The notes below the pieces were generated by a model, which had not been told where the DNA came from, made no database searches, and saw nothing but the letters and a program-made list of their open reading frames with translations. Positions 44,221-53,190 of a DNA stretch of 64,000 bases are shown here, piece by piece (positions within the stretch are counted from its first letter, which is position 1; the number at the start of each line of letters is the position of its first letter). Source of the stretch: Sunxiuqinia dokdonensis (GTDB lineage: Bacteria; Bacteroidota; Bacteroidia; Bacteroidales; Prolixibacteraceae); contig NZ_LGIA01000024.1 of NCBI RefSeq assembly GCF_001270965.1, positions 1-64,000 of the forward strand. Direction: 5' to 3'. The translations under genes and the position numbers were made by a program.

Positions 44221-44832
44221 TTATTTTTTCTGGAAAAGATAAAGAAGCACCTGAACTTGCTTTTGGTCAAGTGTTTTACGAAGCGAAATTAAAGCCCGGT
44301 ATAATAATTTCCGTGCCGATTCGATAGATATTTTCAGGATTTCGGCGATCTCCGAATACTCCAGCTCCTCTTCAAACTTCAGGTAAATAATCTCCTTTTG
44401 TTTCGAAGGAAGCGCGCTCACCGCTTTCACCAGCGCTTCTTTTATCTCCCGCGACAATTCAAAATCAATAATCTGGTTCTGGATATTGTAGTCGGACTGA
44501 AACAGATCGTGTTCCAACTCGCCGTTCAGCCGGAGCGTTTGAAATTTGCGTTCTTTCATCATCTTTTTGAAAAGCTTGTTTCGGAAGGCAACAAAAAGGT
44601 AAGCTTTCAGATTTTCAATTTTCTTCCCACCCAGCTTCCTTCTTTTCAGAAACAGGTCGAGGTAAACTTCCTGAATGCTGTCGTGAATCCATTCTTTGTT
44701 GGGACAGAGTTTGCGCCCGTACAACAGCAAGCGGTCAACATGTTGCTGATAGATCACCGAAAAGACTTTGTCGTCCCCATTCAGGAAAGCATGCCATAAA
44801 AAATCTAAATTGTTGTGATCAGGTTCGCGCAT
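44221..44832 (-). CDS. ECF RNA polymerase sigma factor
   Basis: The 203-residue sigma-70 family member has region 2 (about 22-95, with DSIQEVYLDLF and LKAYLFVAFRNKLFK) and region 4 (about 140-190, ALPSKQKEIIYLKFEEELEY then SEIAEILKISIESARKLLYR, a helix-turn-helix). This is the classical PUL-type ECF sigma regulated by FecR. It is the first gene of the sigma-fecR-susC-susD set and lies 196 bp downstream of the phosphodiesterase lipoprotein on the same strand. Confidence 0.93.
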   Translation of the reverse strand: MREPDHNNLDFLWHAFLNGDDKVFSVIYQQHVDRLLLYGRKLCPNKEWIHDSIQEVYLDLFLKRRKLGGKKIENLKAYLFVAFRNKLFKKMMKERKFQTLRLNGELEHDLFQSDYNIQNQIIDFELSREIKEALVKAVSALPSKQKEIIYLKFEEELEYSEIAEILKISIESARKLLYRALISLRKTLDQKQVQVLLYLFQKK

Positions 44833-45028
44833 TCAATTTTTATTAAAACATTAACGAAGCTCGCACACTGCATCAAACTTCCCAGTGCGCTTTACGTTTG
44901 TGCCAGCAAAACAAATGCTTTGCAATTACAAAGGGCGCACATTTAGGTTAAAGTCCGATTAAAAGTCCGTTCGACATCATCCTGCAACGAATTGGACGAC
45001 CAGTCTGGAGGATTCAGTCATGCACATG

Positions 45029-45841
45029 TCATTTGTTACCAAATAGATAGAACGCTTCCAGGTCGTCAGCTCCTATTAAACCAACACCTGCAGCTTTCAG
45101 TTCATTCCAAACCGCGTTTCTTTGTTCCGGCGTTTTGGCGGGTGTTGCCCAAAACCGTAGCAAATACCCGTTATTTCTGGCTTTCTCAGCCAAATCATAT
45201 AACATTTTTCGTTCGTTTGCGGGCATCGGTCCGGTGCCATCCCAGTCAAAATAATTTGTCCAGTTGTCGCTCACCACCGGCATCAGTTCCGGGGCAATAC
45301 TCGATTCCAAATTTTCAAGCCGCCCATCAAACGCTGCATAACGAACTTCCTGCGATTTCATAAATTCAAAAGGCCGGTTGCCGGAAACAACCACCAGTAC
45401 CGCGCCTTTTGTTTTCGCGCCATCTTTAAAAAACGACAGATTCGACTTGTAATCCTGAAGGATTTGATGCAGCAATTGGTAGGTTTTTAAGCCGTCATCT
45501 TTAATGTCGATCAAGAGAATAAGCTCTTCGCCGTTGCCATAAACCGAACCTTTGTTTTTGCTGATTTCTTTTCGAAGTGGTTCAAGATAGAGCTGACGAA
45601 GCGTGCGCCCGGCTCTAATCTGGGCAAAATCGTGGGCGACAAAAAGCGAATCGCCAGCAGAATAGACGTCGGCTTCAATACTTTTAAACCGATGATCCAA
45701 GGCATCGAACAGAGGCCGGTCGTGCTCATAATCGTTGTGGGCATGCCCGTTCAGCAGCGGCAAAGATGCTGTTTGATCTGAACCGCATCCAGCCATCAGG
45801 AGAATTAAAACTCCAAAAACTACACGCTTCCTCATGATCAT
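45029..45841 (-). CDS. GDPD/PI-PLC-like phosphodiesterase lipoprotein
   Basis: Started at the ATG at 45841 this is a 270-residue lipoprotein with lipobox LLMAGC. The open frame begins at TTG 45850; ATG 45835 is also possible. The core is a TIM-barrel phosphodiesterase of the PI-PLC/GDPD superfamily: LNGHAHNDYEHDRPLFDALD has the first catalytic histidine, IEADVYSAGDSLFVAHD has the metal acidic residues and second histidine, and LILLIDIKDDG follows. It sits only 5-11 nt after the iolG stop, so it is cotranscribed with inositol catabolism. Release of inositol or inositol phosphate from phosphoinositides or glycerophosphoinositol is a reasonable inference. Confidence 0.82.
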   Translation of the reverse strand: MIMRKRVVFGVLILLMAGCGSDQTASLPLLNGHAHNDYEHDRPLFDALDHRFKSIEADVYSAGDSLFVAHDFAQIRAGRTLRQLYLEPLRKEISKNKGSVYGNGEELILLIDIKDDGLKTYQLLHQILQDYKSNLSFFKDGAKTKGAVLVVVSGNRPFEFMKSQEVRYAAFDGRLENLESSIAPELMPVVSDNWTNYFDWDGTGPMPANERKMLYDLAEKARNNGYLLRFWATPAKTPEQRNAVWNELKAAGVGLIGADDLEAFYLFGNK

Positions 45842-45846
45842 TTTTT

Positions 45847-46860
45847 TCAATCCAAAATTTCTTCGATTTTCACCGGGCGGCCTTCAGCAAGCGATTTTTT
45901 TGCGGCCAAGCCAATTGCAATGGATAATAATCCATCGTTCCCGTCCACCGGCATTTCGCTGTTGGAAACCAGCGCATCAATAAATTCCTTCATCTCCTGA
46001 ACATACGAAGCGTCATATCTTTCCAGGAAAAAGTGCAAGGGCAAGTCGCCCGACACGCCCGATTGCGTGTACAATTTGTGGTTGTTCGGGAAGTTGTTTT
46101 CGGCCTGGGCCATACCTTTGCTGCCAAACACTTCGAGCCGTTGGTCATAGCCATACACCGCTTTTCGGCAATTGTCGATCACCGCCATGCTGCCGTCGTC
46201 AAAAGTCAGCGTGATGACGGCCGTGTCTACATCACCGGCTTTTCCAATTTCAGGATCAACCATCACGGCCGCTTTTGCAAAAACCTCTTTCACCTGCTTG
46301 CCCGAAATAAATCGTGCCATGTCAAAATCATGGATGGTCATATCCAGAAACATGCCGCCCGACACTTTGATGTAACTCACCGGCGGTGGCCCCGGGTCGC
46401 GACTGGTAATTTTGATGATTTGCGACTCGCCAATCGCACCGCTTTCAACCAGTTGTCTGATTTTTTTGAACTCCGGATCGAACCGCCGGTTAAAGCCCAG
46501 CATCAGTTTTACGCCCGATTTGTTCACCACGTCAAGCACTTCCTGAACACGATCAAGGGAAAGGTCAAGCGGTTTCTCGCAGAAAATTTGTTTGCCAGCT
46601 TTTGCCGCTTTTATGGTGTAGTCAGCATGGGTGTCCGTTGGCGAGCAAATGACGACCACATCGACTCCAGGCACAACCAGCAGTTCGTCAAAATCGCCAA
46701 CAAAATTCGGCACATTGAATTCGTCAGCAATAGCTTTCGACTCATCCAGTACATCCATGACGGCCACAACTTCCACTTCAGGAAAATTCCGGCACAAATT
46801 CTTCAAATGTATTTTGCCGATCCGGCCCAAGCCGGCAACAGCTACTTTTAGTTTTTTCAT
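45847..46860 (-). CDS. iolG: inositol 2-dehydrogenase
   Basis: IolG oxidises myo-inositol to scyllo-inosose with NAD+, the first catabolic step. The 337-residue Gfo/Idh/MocA enzyme begins KVAVAGLGRIGKIHLKNL (Rossmann motif). It has the EKP motif in IFCEKPLDLSLDRV near residue 95 and a catalytic-domain stretch, GGMFLDMTIHDFDMARFISG, near 170 with the active-site Asp-His pair typical of inositol dehydrogenases. It lies 12 bp after the IolE-like gene, and the phosphodiesterase lipoprotein follows at once. Confidence 0.92.
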   Translation of the reverse strand: MKKLKVAVAGLGRIGKIHLKNLCRNFPEVEVVAVMDVLDESKAIADEFNVPNFVGDFDELLVVPGVDVVVICSPTDTHADYTIKAAKAGKQIFCEKPLDLSLDRVQEVLDVVNKSGVKLMLGFNRRFDPEFKKIRQLVESGAIGESQIIKITSRDPGPPPVSYIKVSGGMFLDMTIHDFDMARFISGKQVKEVFAKAAVMVDPEIGKAGDVDTAVITLTFDDGSMAVIDNCRKAVYGYDQRLEVFGSKGMAQAENNFPNNHKLYTQSGVSGDLPLHFFLERYDASYVQEMKEFIDALVSNSEMPVDGNDGLLSIAIGLAAKKSLAEGRPVKIEEILD

Positions 46861-46872
46861 GTTTATTTATTT

Positions 46873-47772
46873 TTAAAGCCCAAGTGATTTCAAAAACTTT
46901 CTATTATTGGCTGCGCATTGTTTCGGGTTTCCCATCCCAGGAAGCACATCCTGCTCAACGACAATCCAGTCTTGGTATCCTCTGTTATTCAATATTTCCA
47001 CGATTGATTTAAAATCGACGCTTCCTTTGCCCAATTCACAAAAAACACCCTTCTCCACCGATTTGAAATAATCGTATCCGTTCTCTTTTGCTTCTTCTCC
47101 AACCTGTTCCGAATAATCCTTAAAGTGAACATGCCAGATGCGGCTGTCGTATTTCTCGAGCGCTCTCACCGGATCCCCGCCACCGAAAGCATAATGCCCC
47201 ATGTCGAGGCAAAGCCCGAGCAGCGAAGGATCAGTGAGCTCCATCAGTTTTGCTACCTCATCCGGCGTTTCAACGTAGCCGCCGCAGTGGTGATGAAAAA
47301 CGGTGCGCATGCCAAATTGGTCGTTAACAGCCCTGGCAACTTTTTCGCCACCGGCCGCAAAGGTTTTCCACTGTGCGTCAGACAGTCCCATTTTCGGGGT
47401 AATCCGGCCGGCATTTTGGGTGCGTTCTTCAACCGAGCCATTTTCGTCGGCCAAAACGATAAAGGCATTTTTGTATCCGGCATCGAACATCAGCTTGGCG
47501 GTTTTTAGGGCCAGCTTCACCCCGGCATCGTGGGTTTCTTGCTTGGCAAGCGCTACGGGGACAAAAGCCCCCAACAGCTCCAGTTTTTTTTCACTCAACA
47601 CTTGCCGAAGTTGCTGCGGATCGGTGGGCATAAAACCCCAGTCGCCCAGTTCGGTCCCGGCATAACCAGTTTCAGCCATTTCAGCAAGTACTTGCTGGTA
47701 ACCGAGTGATTTCCCTTCGAGCTCAAATTCTAATGCGCCCCAGGAGCAGGGCGCGTTGGCTACTTTTATCAT
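46873..47772 (-). CDS. iolE: inosose dehydratase/isomerase (IolE/IolI-type TIM barrel)
   Basis: The 299-residue xylose-isomerase-like TIM barrel opens with IKVANAPCSWGALEFE. It has metal-ligand stretches FHHHCGGYVETPDE near residue 160, LCLDMGHYAFGGGDP near 190, WHVHFKDY near 215 and WIVVEQDVLPG near 270. In this operon it fills the only otherwise empty step, dehydration of scyllo-inosose, so I call it IolE. The related isomerase IolI cannot be excluded by sequence alone. It has 12-bp gaps on both sides to iolA and iolG. Confidence 0.8.
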   Translation of the reverse strand: MIKVANAPCSWGALEFELEGKSLGYQQVLAEMAETGYAGTELGDWGFMPTDPQQLRQVLSEKKLELLGAFVPVALAKQETHDAGVKLALKTAKLMFDAGYKNAFIVLADENGSVEERTQNAGRITPKMGLSDAQWKTFAAGGEKVARAVNDQFGMRTVFHHHCGGYVETPDEVAKLMELTDPSLLGLCLDMGHYAFGGGDPVRALEKYDSRIWHVHFKDYSEQVGEEAKENGYDYFKSVEKGVFCELGKGSVDFKSIVEILNNRGYQDWIVVEQDVLPGMGNPKQCAANNRKFLKSLGL

Positions 47773-47784
47773 GGTTTTAAATAT

Positions 47785-49260
47785 TTAAAATTTACGTGTC
47801 CATTCCTGTGGCCAGCGTTCGATGACCACTTTCGTTTGGGTGAAAAATTCGATGGCGTGACGGCCTTGCCCGTGCAGATCGCCAAAAAAGCTGTCGTTCC
47901 AGCCACTAAACGGGAATTGCGCCATGGGTGCAGCCACCCCAATGTTGATGCCGATGTTTCCGGCATTGGCCTGGTTCCTAAAGGTTCGTGCATTCAGCCC
48001 GCTGGTTGTGAACAAGCAGGCCATGTTTCCAAAATTATTACGGTTCACAAAATCGATGGCTTCGTCAATCGCCGCCATGTGGATCAGGCTCATCACCGGC
48101 CCAAAGATTTCGGTTTTGATGATTTCCCCTTCCAATGCCACATTTTCCAAAATCGTTGGCTTGATGAAATTCCCTTTTTCGTAGCCGCTGATGGTGGCAT
48201 TGCGCCCATCGAGCAACAGGTTTGCCCCTTCGCCGATGCCTTTGGCAATCAGGCTTTCAATTCGCCGTTTGCTTTCGGGCGTGATTACAGGCCCCATTTC
48301 AATTCCCTCGTCGAGGCCGAAACCCGTGGTTTTGCTTTTCGCGGCTTCGAGCAAGGCTTCGGTGATGGTTCCTTTTTTATCGCCAATGGTGATGATGTTT
48401 GAAGCGGCCAGGCAGCGCTGCCCGGCACAGCCGTAAACACTGTCGGCTATAATTTTGGCGGTCATTTCCAGGTCGGCATCCGGCATGACCAACACCGGGT
48501 TTTTAGCGCCACCCTGCGCCTGCACCCGTTTGCCGTTGGCTGTTCCGCGTTGGTAAATGTAGCGGGCAACCGGCGTGGAGCCAACAAAACTGATAGCTTT
48601 CACCTGCGGATGGTCCAGCAAGGCATCCACGCTGTCTTTGCCGCCATGCACGAGGTTGACCAAACCTTTTGGCAAGTCGAGCTGATCAATCAACTCAAAC
48701 ACCTTCATCATGGTCAACGGCACTTTTTCCGAAGGTTTCAGAATAAAACTATTCCCGCAAGCCAAGGCATACGGCAAAAACCAAAAGGGAATCATCCCCG
48801 GAAAATTAAACGGTGCCACACAGGCGCAAATCCCAACCGGCTGGCGGATCATAAACTCGTCAATTCCCGAAGCAACATTCTCCGAAAACTCACTCTGCAT
48901 CAACATGGGCGTGGCACAGGCGGTTTCCACATTTTCAATACCGCGTTGGATCTCCGCCTTTGATTCGGCCAAACTTTTTCCACACTCCAAGGTGATCAAC
49001 CGTCCCAACTCGTCGAGGTGATCTTCCAGCAATTGCTTCAATTTGTACAAGGGCTGAACCCGTCGCATTACAGGCACATTCCGCCATTCATCCAAGGCTT
49101 TGGCCGCAGATTCAACAGCTGATTCGACATCAGCCGCTGTGTTTTTGCCATACGGGACTTTGCCCAAAACTTCTTGGGTGGCAGGATTAAGCACATCAAC
49201 GGTGCCTGACTCCTTGCTGGCAACCCAACTTCCATTGATATAATTCTTTAAAACTTCCAT
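47785..49260 (-). CDS. iolA: methylmalonate-semialdehyde dehydrogenase (acylating)
   Basis: IolA/MmsA oxidises malonate semialdehyde to acetyl-CoA and CO2, the last inositol step. The 491-residue aldehyde dehydrogenase begins [20 protein letters not shown]. It has the CoA-dependent family stretch [20 protein letters not shown] near residue 150 and the catalytic cysteine in [12 protein letters not shown] near 280. [18 protein letters not shown] near 450 is diagnostic for this subfamily. It lies between a 181-bp repeat-bearing gap and the iolE-like gene. Confidence 0.93.
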   Translation of the reverse strand: MEVLKNYINGSWVASKESGTVDVLNPATQEVLGKVPYGKNTAADVESAVESAAKALDEWRNVPVMRRVQPLYKLKQLLEDHLDELGRLITLECGKSLAESKAEIQRGIENVETACATPMLMQSEFSENVASGIDEFMIRQPVGICACVAPFNFPGMIPFWFLPYALACGNSFILKPSEKVPLTMMKVFELIDQLDLPKGLVNLVHGGKDSVDALLDHPQVKAISFVGSTPVARYIYQRGTANGKRVQAQGGAKNPVLVMPDADLEMTAKIIADSVYGCAGQRCLAASNIITIGDKKGTITEALLEAAKSKTTGFGLDEGIEMGPVITPESKRRIESLIAKGIGEGANLLLDGRNATISGYEKGNFIKPTILENVALEGEIIKTEIFGPVMSLIHMAAIDEAIDFVNRNNFGNMACLFTTSGLNARTFRNQANAGNIGINIGVAAPMAQFPFSGWNDSFFGDLHGQGRHAIEFFTQTKVVIERWPQEWTRKF

Positions 49261-49302
49261 ATCGTGATTTTTTAATCTTGTTATTTACTTTCTTCTGTGA
49301 GG

Positions 49303-49408
49303 GTCATTTAATTGTCATTTCTTGTCATTTGTTGTTTTCAGGATTACTCTTTGATCGCCAATGACTATAAATGACAATCTAATGACCACTTAATGACACT
49401 TAAATGAC
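49303..49408. repeat. phased GTCATTT / AATGAC inverted array
   Basis: GTCATTT occurs at 49303, 49314 and 49324. The reverse-complement core AATGAC occurs at 49360, 49370, 49381, 49392 and 49403. Spacings are 10-11 bp, one helical turn. The two halves can pair: 16 of 18 positions match between 49303-49320 and 49369-49386. The array lies 33 bp past the symporter stop and about 40 bp before the iolA start. Confidence 0.75.
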
Positions 49409-49441
49409 TTCGATATTTTCGAATATTCCTTGCATTTCTTG

Positions 49442-51028
49442 TCAAACGCCATTTTGTCCCAATAAAATATAAATCATCACCGTCACCACAACCAGCACAA
49501 TGGAGAGGTGTGGCGTGTATTTCCAGGGAACCATTTCCATCCTCAGTGGTGCCGTGCGAATGCTGAAATTTTTCCTTGGATAATAATAAGATACCGCAAA
49601 CATGATCATGACATTCAGCACAAATTCAATCCCCCAATTGTGAATAAAATGAAGGTCAATCTTGAGGATGAAGGTGGTGACTATGTAATAGACCAAGCCA
49701 AAGATCAGAGCAGACTTGGCGCCCACGGCTGAAATTCGTCCCATGTAAAATCCGGCCAGCATGATGGAGGCAATGGGAATGAAAAAGATTCCGTTTAGTT
49801 GCTGAAGCAATTGGTATAAACCTTCGGGCGCTTTGGCCACCAAAGGTGCTGCGATAATCGCAACGATCGCCAACACAGATGAAAGTGCCCGACCAATCCA
49901 GACCAAGCGTTTCTCTGTGGCTTCCTTGTCAATCATTCGTTTGTACACATCAATGCTGAAAATAGTGGCAGCGCTGTTCAACACGCTGTTAAACGTACTC
50001 AAAACGGCTCCCATCACCACCGCAGCGAAAAAACCAGTCAGGCTCATGGGCAGCACTTTTTTGATCAGCGCCGGGTAAATCAGGTCCTGATTGTCGTACA
50101 TTGAATCGCCAAAGTAATAGAACCCGATAACGCCAGGCAGCACGATGACCAGCGGAACCAAAATCTTCAAAACACCAGTAAACAACAATCCTTTTTGCGC
50201 TTCTTTCAGGTCGCGGGCACCCAAAGCCCGCTGGATAATGGTTTGGTTCATTCCCCAAAAATAAAGCTGGTTGATAATCAACCCCGTAAATAGCACGCCA
50301 AAAGGCATCACCGAATCTTTGGCACCAATCACGTTAAACTTCTCAGGGGCATGTTCATACACCTTGGAAAGGCCGTCGAACAAATTGCCGTCGCCAATGC
50401 TGAACAAGGCGATTACAGGAATGAGAATTCCTCCTGCCAACAAACCAATGCCATTGATCGTATCAGAAAAAGCCACGGCTTTCAACCCGCCAAAAATAGC
50501 GTACACCGAACCAATGACGCCGATACAAATCACGGTTAGCCATAAGCCTTCGGACCTGCTGGTGCCCAGCACTTCAGAAACATTGAAAATACTTTCGAGA
50601 TTGATCGCACCAGTATATAAAACGATTGGCAACAGTGTGACAACAAATGAAATGACCAAAAACAAGGCCACCAAGCTCCGGGTGGTTCCGTCGAACCGTT
50701 TTTCAAGGTACTCCGGAATGGTTGTTAAGCCAAGTTTCAGGTACCGCGGAACAAAAAAGATGGCGGCAATAACCAGCGCCAAAGCCGAAGTTACTTCCCA
50801 CGAAATGACGATAAAGCCATTTTTATAGGTTGAGCCATTCATCCCAATCAGGTGTTCGGTCGAAATATTGGTCAGCAACATCGAACCGGCAATCACCGTC
50901 CCGGTCAGGCTTCGACCGCCCAAAAAGTAGCCGTCTGACGAATCCATCTTGTCTTTCCGAAGCCTAAACCAGGTGTAGAAAGCCACGAAGGCCGTAAATC
51001 CAACAAATGTGATGATCGTTAACATCAT
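49442..51028 (-). CDS. sodium:solute symporter (SSS family), probable inositol importer
   Basis: The 528-residue protein has 13-14 hydrophobic segments. SSS motifs include RSLTGTVIAGSMLLTNISTE near residue 38, GGLKAVAFSDTINGI near 180 and the sodium-site helix MTGFFAAVVMGAVLSTFNS-like region near 330 (here MSLTGFFAAVVMGAVLSTFN). Relatives carry glucose, sialic acid or inositol with sodium. Its place between iolD and iolA makes inositol the likely substrate (inference from context). It is flanked on both sides by phased repeat arrays. Confidence 0.9.
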   Translation of the reverse strand: MMLTIITFVGFTAFVAFYTWFRLRKDKMDSSDGYFLGGRSLTGTVIAGSMLLTNISTEHLIGMNGSTYKNGFIVISWEVTSALALVIAAIFFVPRYLKLGLTTIPEYLEKRFDGTTRSLVALFLVISFVVTLLPIVLYTGAINLESIFNVSEVLGTSRSEGLWLTVICIGVIGSVYAIFGGLKAVAFSDTINGIGLLAGGILIPVIALFSIGDGNLFDGLSKVYEHAPEKFNVIGAKDSVMPFGVLFTGLIINQLYFWGMNQTIIQRALGARDLKEAQKGLLFTGVLKILVPLVIVLPGVIGFYYFGDSMYDNQDLIYPALIKKVLPMSLTGFFAAVVMGAVLSTFNSVLNSAATIFSIDVYKRMIDKEATEKRLVWIGRALSSVLAIVAIIAAPLVAKAPEGLYQLLQQLNGIFFIPIASIMLAGFYMGRISAVGAKSALIFGLVYYIVTTFILKIDLHFIHNWGIEFVLNVMIMFAVSYYYPRKNFSIRTAPLRMEMVPWKYTPHLSIVLVVVTVMIYILLGQNGV

Positions 51029-51107
51029 TTAGTCAGGTTGTTCATTTTTCACTTAAAACTATCGTGTTTGTTATTTCTCTGCTTGCTCCCTTATTGCAAT
51101 CAGTTTT

Positions 51108-51191
51108 GTCATTCCTGGTCATTTGATTGTCATGTGTCGTTTCCCAAACAAATAGTGACCACTCAATGACTATCAATGACCATCAAATGAC
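51108..51191. repeat. second phased GTCATT / AATGAC inverted array
   Basis: GTCATT-type words at 51108, 51118 and 51129 are followed by AGTGAC/AATGAC words at 51154, 51165, 51175 and 51186, again at 10-11-bp steps. Segment 51118-51133 is the reverse complement of 51176-51191 at 15 of 16 positions. The array abuts the iolD stop codon and precedes the symporter gene by about 80 bp. Confidence 0.75.
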
Positions 51192-51197
51192 TCATTC

Positions 51198-53060
51198 CTA
51201 GAAGAAATACCGCTGTTTCTTTTTCTGTTCCGAATAATTTTCATAGGCTTTCTGCACGCCTTCCGATTCTGAAACTTCGGCAATCGGCACGTCCCACCAG
51301 GCATGTCCGTAGCCTGCCATCTTTCGTTCGGGAACAGTTTCGATGTAGATGACCGTGGTTTGTTTTTCCTGTTTGGCTTGCTGAAGCGCCTCATTAAATG
51401 ATGCGATATTGCTTGCTTTGTAAACTTTTGCACCCAGGCTTTGGGCATTCATCGCCAGATCAACCGGTAACAGCTCACCTTCGAGCTGACCATCCGGATT
51501 TCGATAAGAATATTGGGTTCCAAAACCTTCGCTGCCAATCGATTTCGACAAACCGCCAATACTTGCAAAACCTTTGTTATCAATCAAAATGATGGTGAGT
51601 TTAATCCTTTCTTGTAGCGAAGTAATGATCTCAGAAGGCATCATCAAATAGCCGCCATCACCCAGGATGACGTAAATTTCACGATCGGGGCAAGCCATTT
51701 TTGCCCCCAGTGCACCCGAAATTTCATAACCCATGCAGGAGTAGCCATATTCGAGGTGGAAGCCTTTGGAATTGCGGGTGCGCCACAGTTTGTGCAAATC
51801 GCCTGGCGCACTGCCCGACGCACAAAGCACGACATCATTCGCATCAGAAAAGGTATTGACTGCACCAATCACCTCCGCCTGGCTCGGAATGGCGGCGTCG
51901 TCCGCCTGATAAGTGGCAGCTACTTTTTCATCCCAGCTTTTATTGAAGTTGGCAACTTTCTGCCGGTAGCTTTCATCTACTTTGAAGTTGCCTATTTTCT
52001 CGGCCAGCTCTTCCAGAATCACTTTGGCATCGCCGGTTAAGGCCAGCGCACTGTGTTTGTGGGCATCAAATTCTGCAATGTTGATGTTGATGAATTTGAC
52101 ATTTTTATTCTGAAAAGCTGTTTTCGAAGCCGTTGTAAAATCGCTGTAGCGGGTGCCAATTCCGATGACCAGATCAGCTTCGGTGCTGATGGCGTTGGCG
52201 CCTTCCGTTCCGGTTGCCCCAGTCGCGCCCAGATTATGCGGGTCATCGTAAGACAGCGACCCCTTACCGGCAAAGGTTTCACCAACAGGAATTCCTGTTT
52301 GGTGGACGAAGGCTGCCAAGGCTTTTTCAGCTTCGCTGTATATGACGCCGCCGCCTGCAATAATCATCGGCTTTTTTGCTGATTGGATCCATTCCACGGC
52401 CCGCCTCAGCGCATTGGCATCCGGGCGCGGACGCGGAATGTGCCACACCCGTTTTTCAAACAGTTCCACCGGAAAATCAAAGGCCTCGGCCTGCACATCC
52501 TGGGGAATGCACAAGGTGACCGCTCCGGTGTCAGCGGGCGAAGTCAGCACCCGCATCACTTCAGAAAGCGAAGTAATTAACTGCTCGGGACGGTTGATGC
52601 GGTCCCAATATTTCGATACCGGCTTGAAACAATCATTCACCGAAAAATCCTGCGAAACGGCAGATTCCAGTTGTTGCAAAACCGGCGCGACCAAACGTTT
52701 GGCAAACAAATCGCCGGGCATGAGCAGTACCGGAAGCCGGTTGATGGTGGCACCTGCCGCAGCGGTAATCATGTTGGTAGCTCCCGGTCCGATGGACGAA
52801 GTGCAGGCAAAAGTGGACAACCGGTTTTTCATTTTGGCGTAACCAACCGCCGTGTGTACCGCAGCCTGTTCGTTGCGCACCATATAGTATCTAAAATCGG
52901 TGGTTTGCTGCAGGGCCTGGCCAAAACCAGCCAGGTTGCCGTGCCCAAAAATCCCAAAGCAACCGGCAAAAAAGGCTTGCTCCACCCCATCCCGTTCCGA
53001 ATATTGGTTTTTAAGAAATTCGATGGTCGCCTGTGCAACGGTTAATCTTTTTGTTTTCAT
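51198..53060 (-). CDS. iolD: 3D-(3,5/4)-trihydroxycyclohexane-1,2-dione hydrolase
   Basis: IolD opens the inositol-derived ring to give 5-deoxyglucuronate, using thiamine diphosphate. The 620-residue protein has the three-domain ThDP layout. The N-terminal pyrimidine-binding domain contains AAVHTAVGYAKMKNRLS near residue 65 and TSSIGPGATNMITAA near 88. The ThDP-binding motif runs from VILGDGGYLMM near 470 to IILIDNKGF near 498. The C-terminus ends in the IolD-type MAGYGHAWWDVPIAEVS stretch. It lies between iolC (130 bp upstream) and the symporter. Confidence 0.94.
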   Translation of the reverse strand: MKTKRLTVAQATIEFLKNQYSERDGVEQAFFAGCFGIFGHGNLAGFGQALQQTTDFRYYMVRNEQAAVHTAVGYAKMKNRLSTFACTSSIGPGATNMITAAAGATINRLPVLLMPGDLFAKRLVAPVLQQLESAVSQDFSVNDCFKPVSKYWDRINRPEQLITSLSEVMRVLTSPADTGAVTLCIPQDVQAEAFDFPVELFEKRVWHIPRPRPDANALRRAVEWIQSAKKPMIIAGGGVIYSEAEKALAAFVHQTGIPVGETFAGKGSLSYDDPHNLGATGATGTEGANAISTEADLVIGIGTRYSDFTTASKTAFQNKNVKFININIAEFDAHKHSALALTGDAKVILEELAEKIGNFKVDESYRQKVANFNKSWDEKVAATYQADDAAIPSQAEVIGAVNTFSDANDVVLCASGSAPGDLHKLWRTRNSKGFHLEYGYSCMGYEISGALGAKMACPDREIYVILGDGGYLMMPSEIITSLQERIKLTIILIDNKGFASIGGLSKSIGSEGFGTQYSYRNPDGQLEGELLPVDLAMNAQSLGAKVYKASNIASFNEALQQAKQEKQTTVIYIETVPERKMAGYGHAWWDVPIAEVSESEGVQKAYENYSEQKKKQRYFF

Positions 53061-53096
53061 TTTATTCAGGATTGATTAGTTAAATAAGACTGAATA

Positions 53097-53152
53097 CAAA
53101 GACACCAAGTCACAAAACATTAAATAGTTTCATTCGTGTCTTTGTGCCTTCG
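53097..53152. repeat. heptamer-phased inverted repeat in the iolC-iolD gap
   Basis: CAAAGACAC (53097-53105) is the reverse complement of GTGTCTTTG (53136-53144). The right half continues in 7-bp steps, GTGTCTT, TGTGCCT, TCGTGTT. It is the third repeat-bearing gap of the inositol run. Confidence 0.6.
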
Positions 53153-53190
53153 TGTTTAAATCTTCCTTTCCGGAGTTCAAGTGCTTCATA

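Noticed and set aside
44833-45028. Promoter for the ECF sigma gene
   Set aside because: TTTG words are present but no TAnnTTTG box with acceptable spacing was found, so no site is reported.
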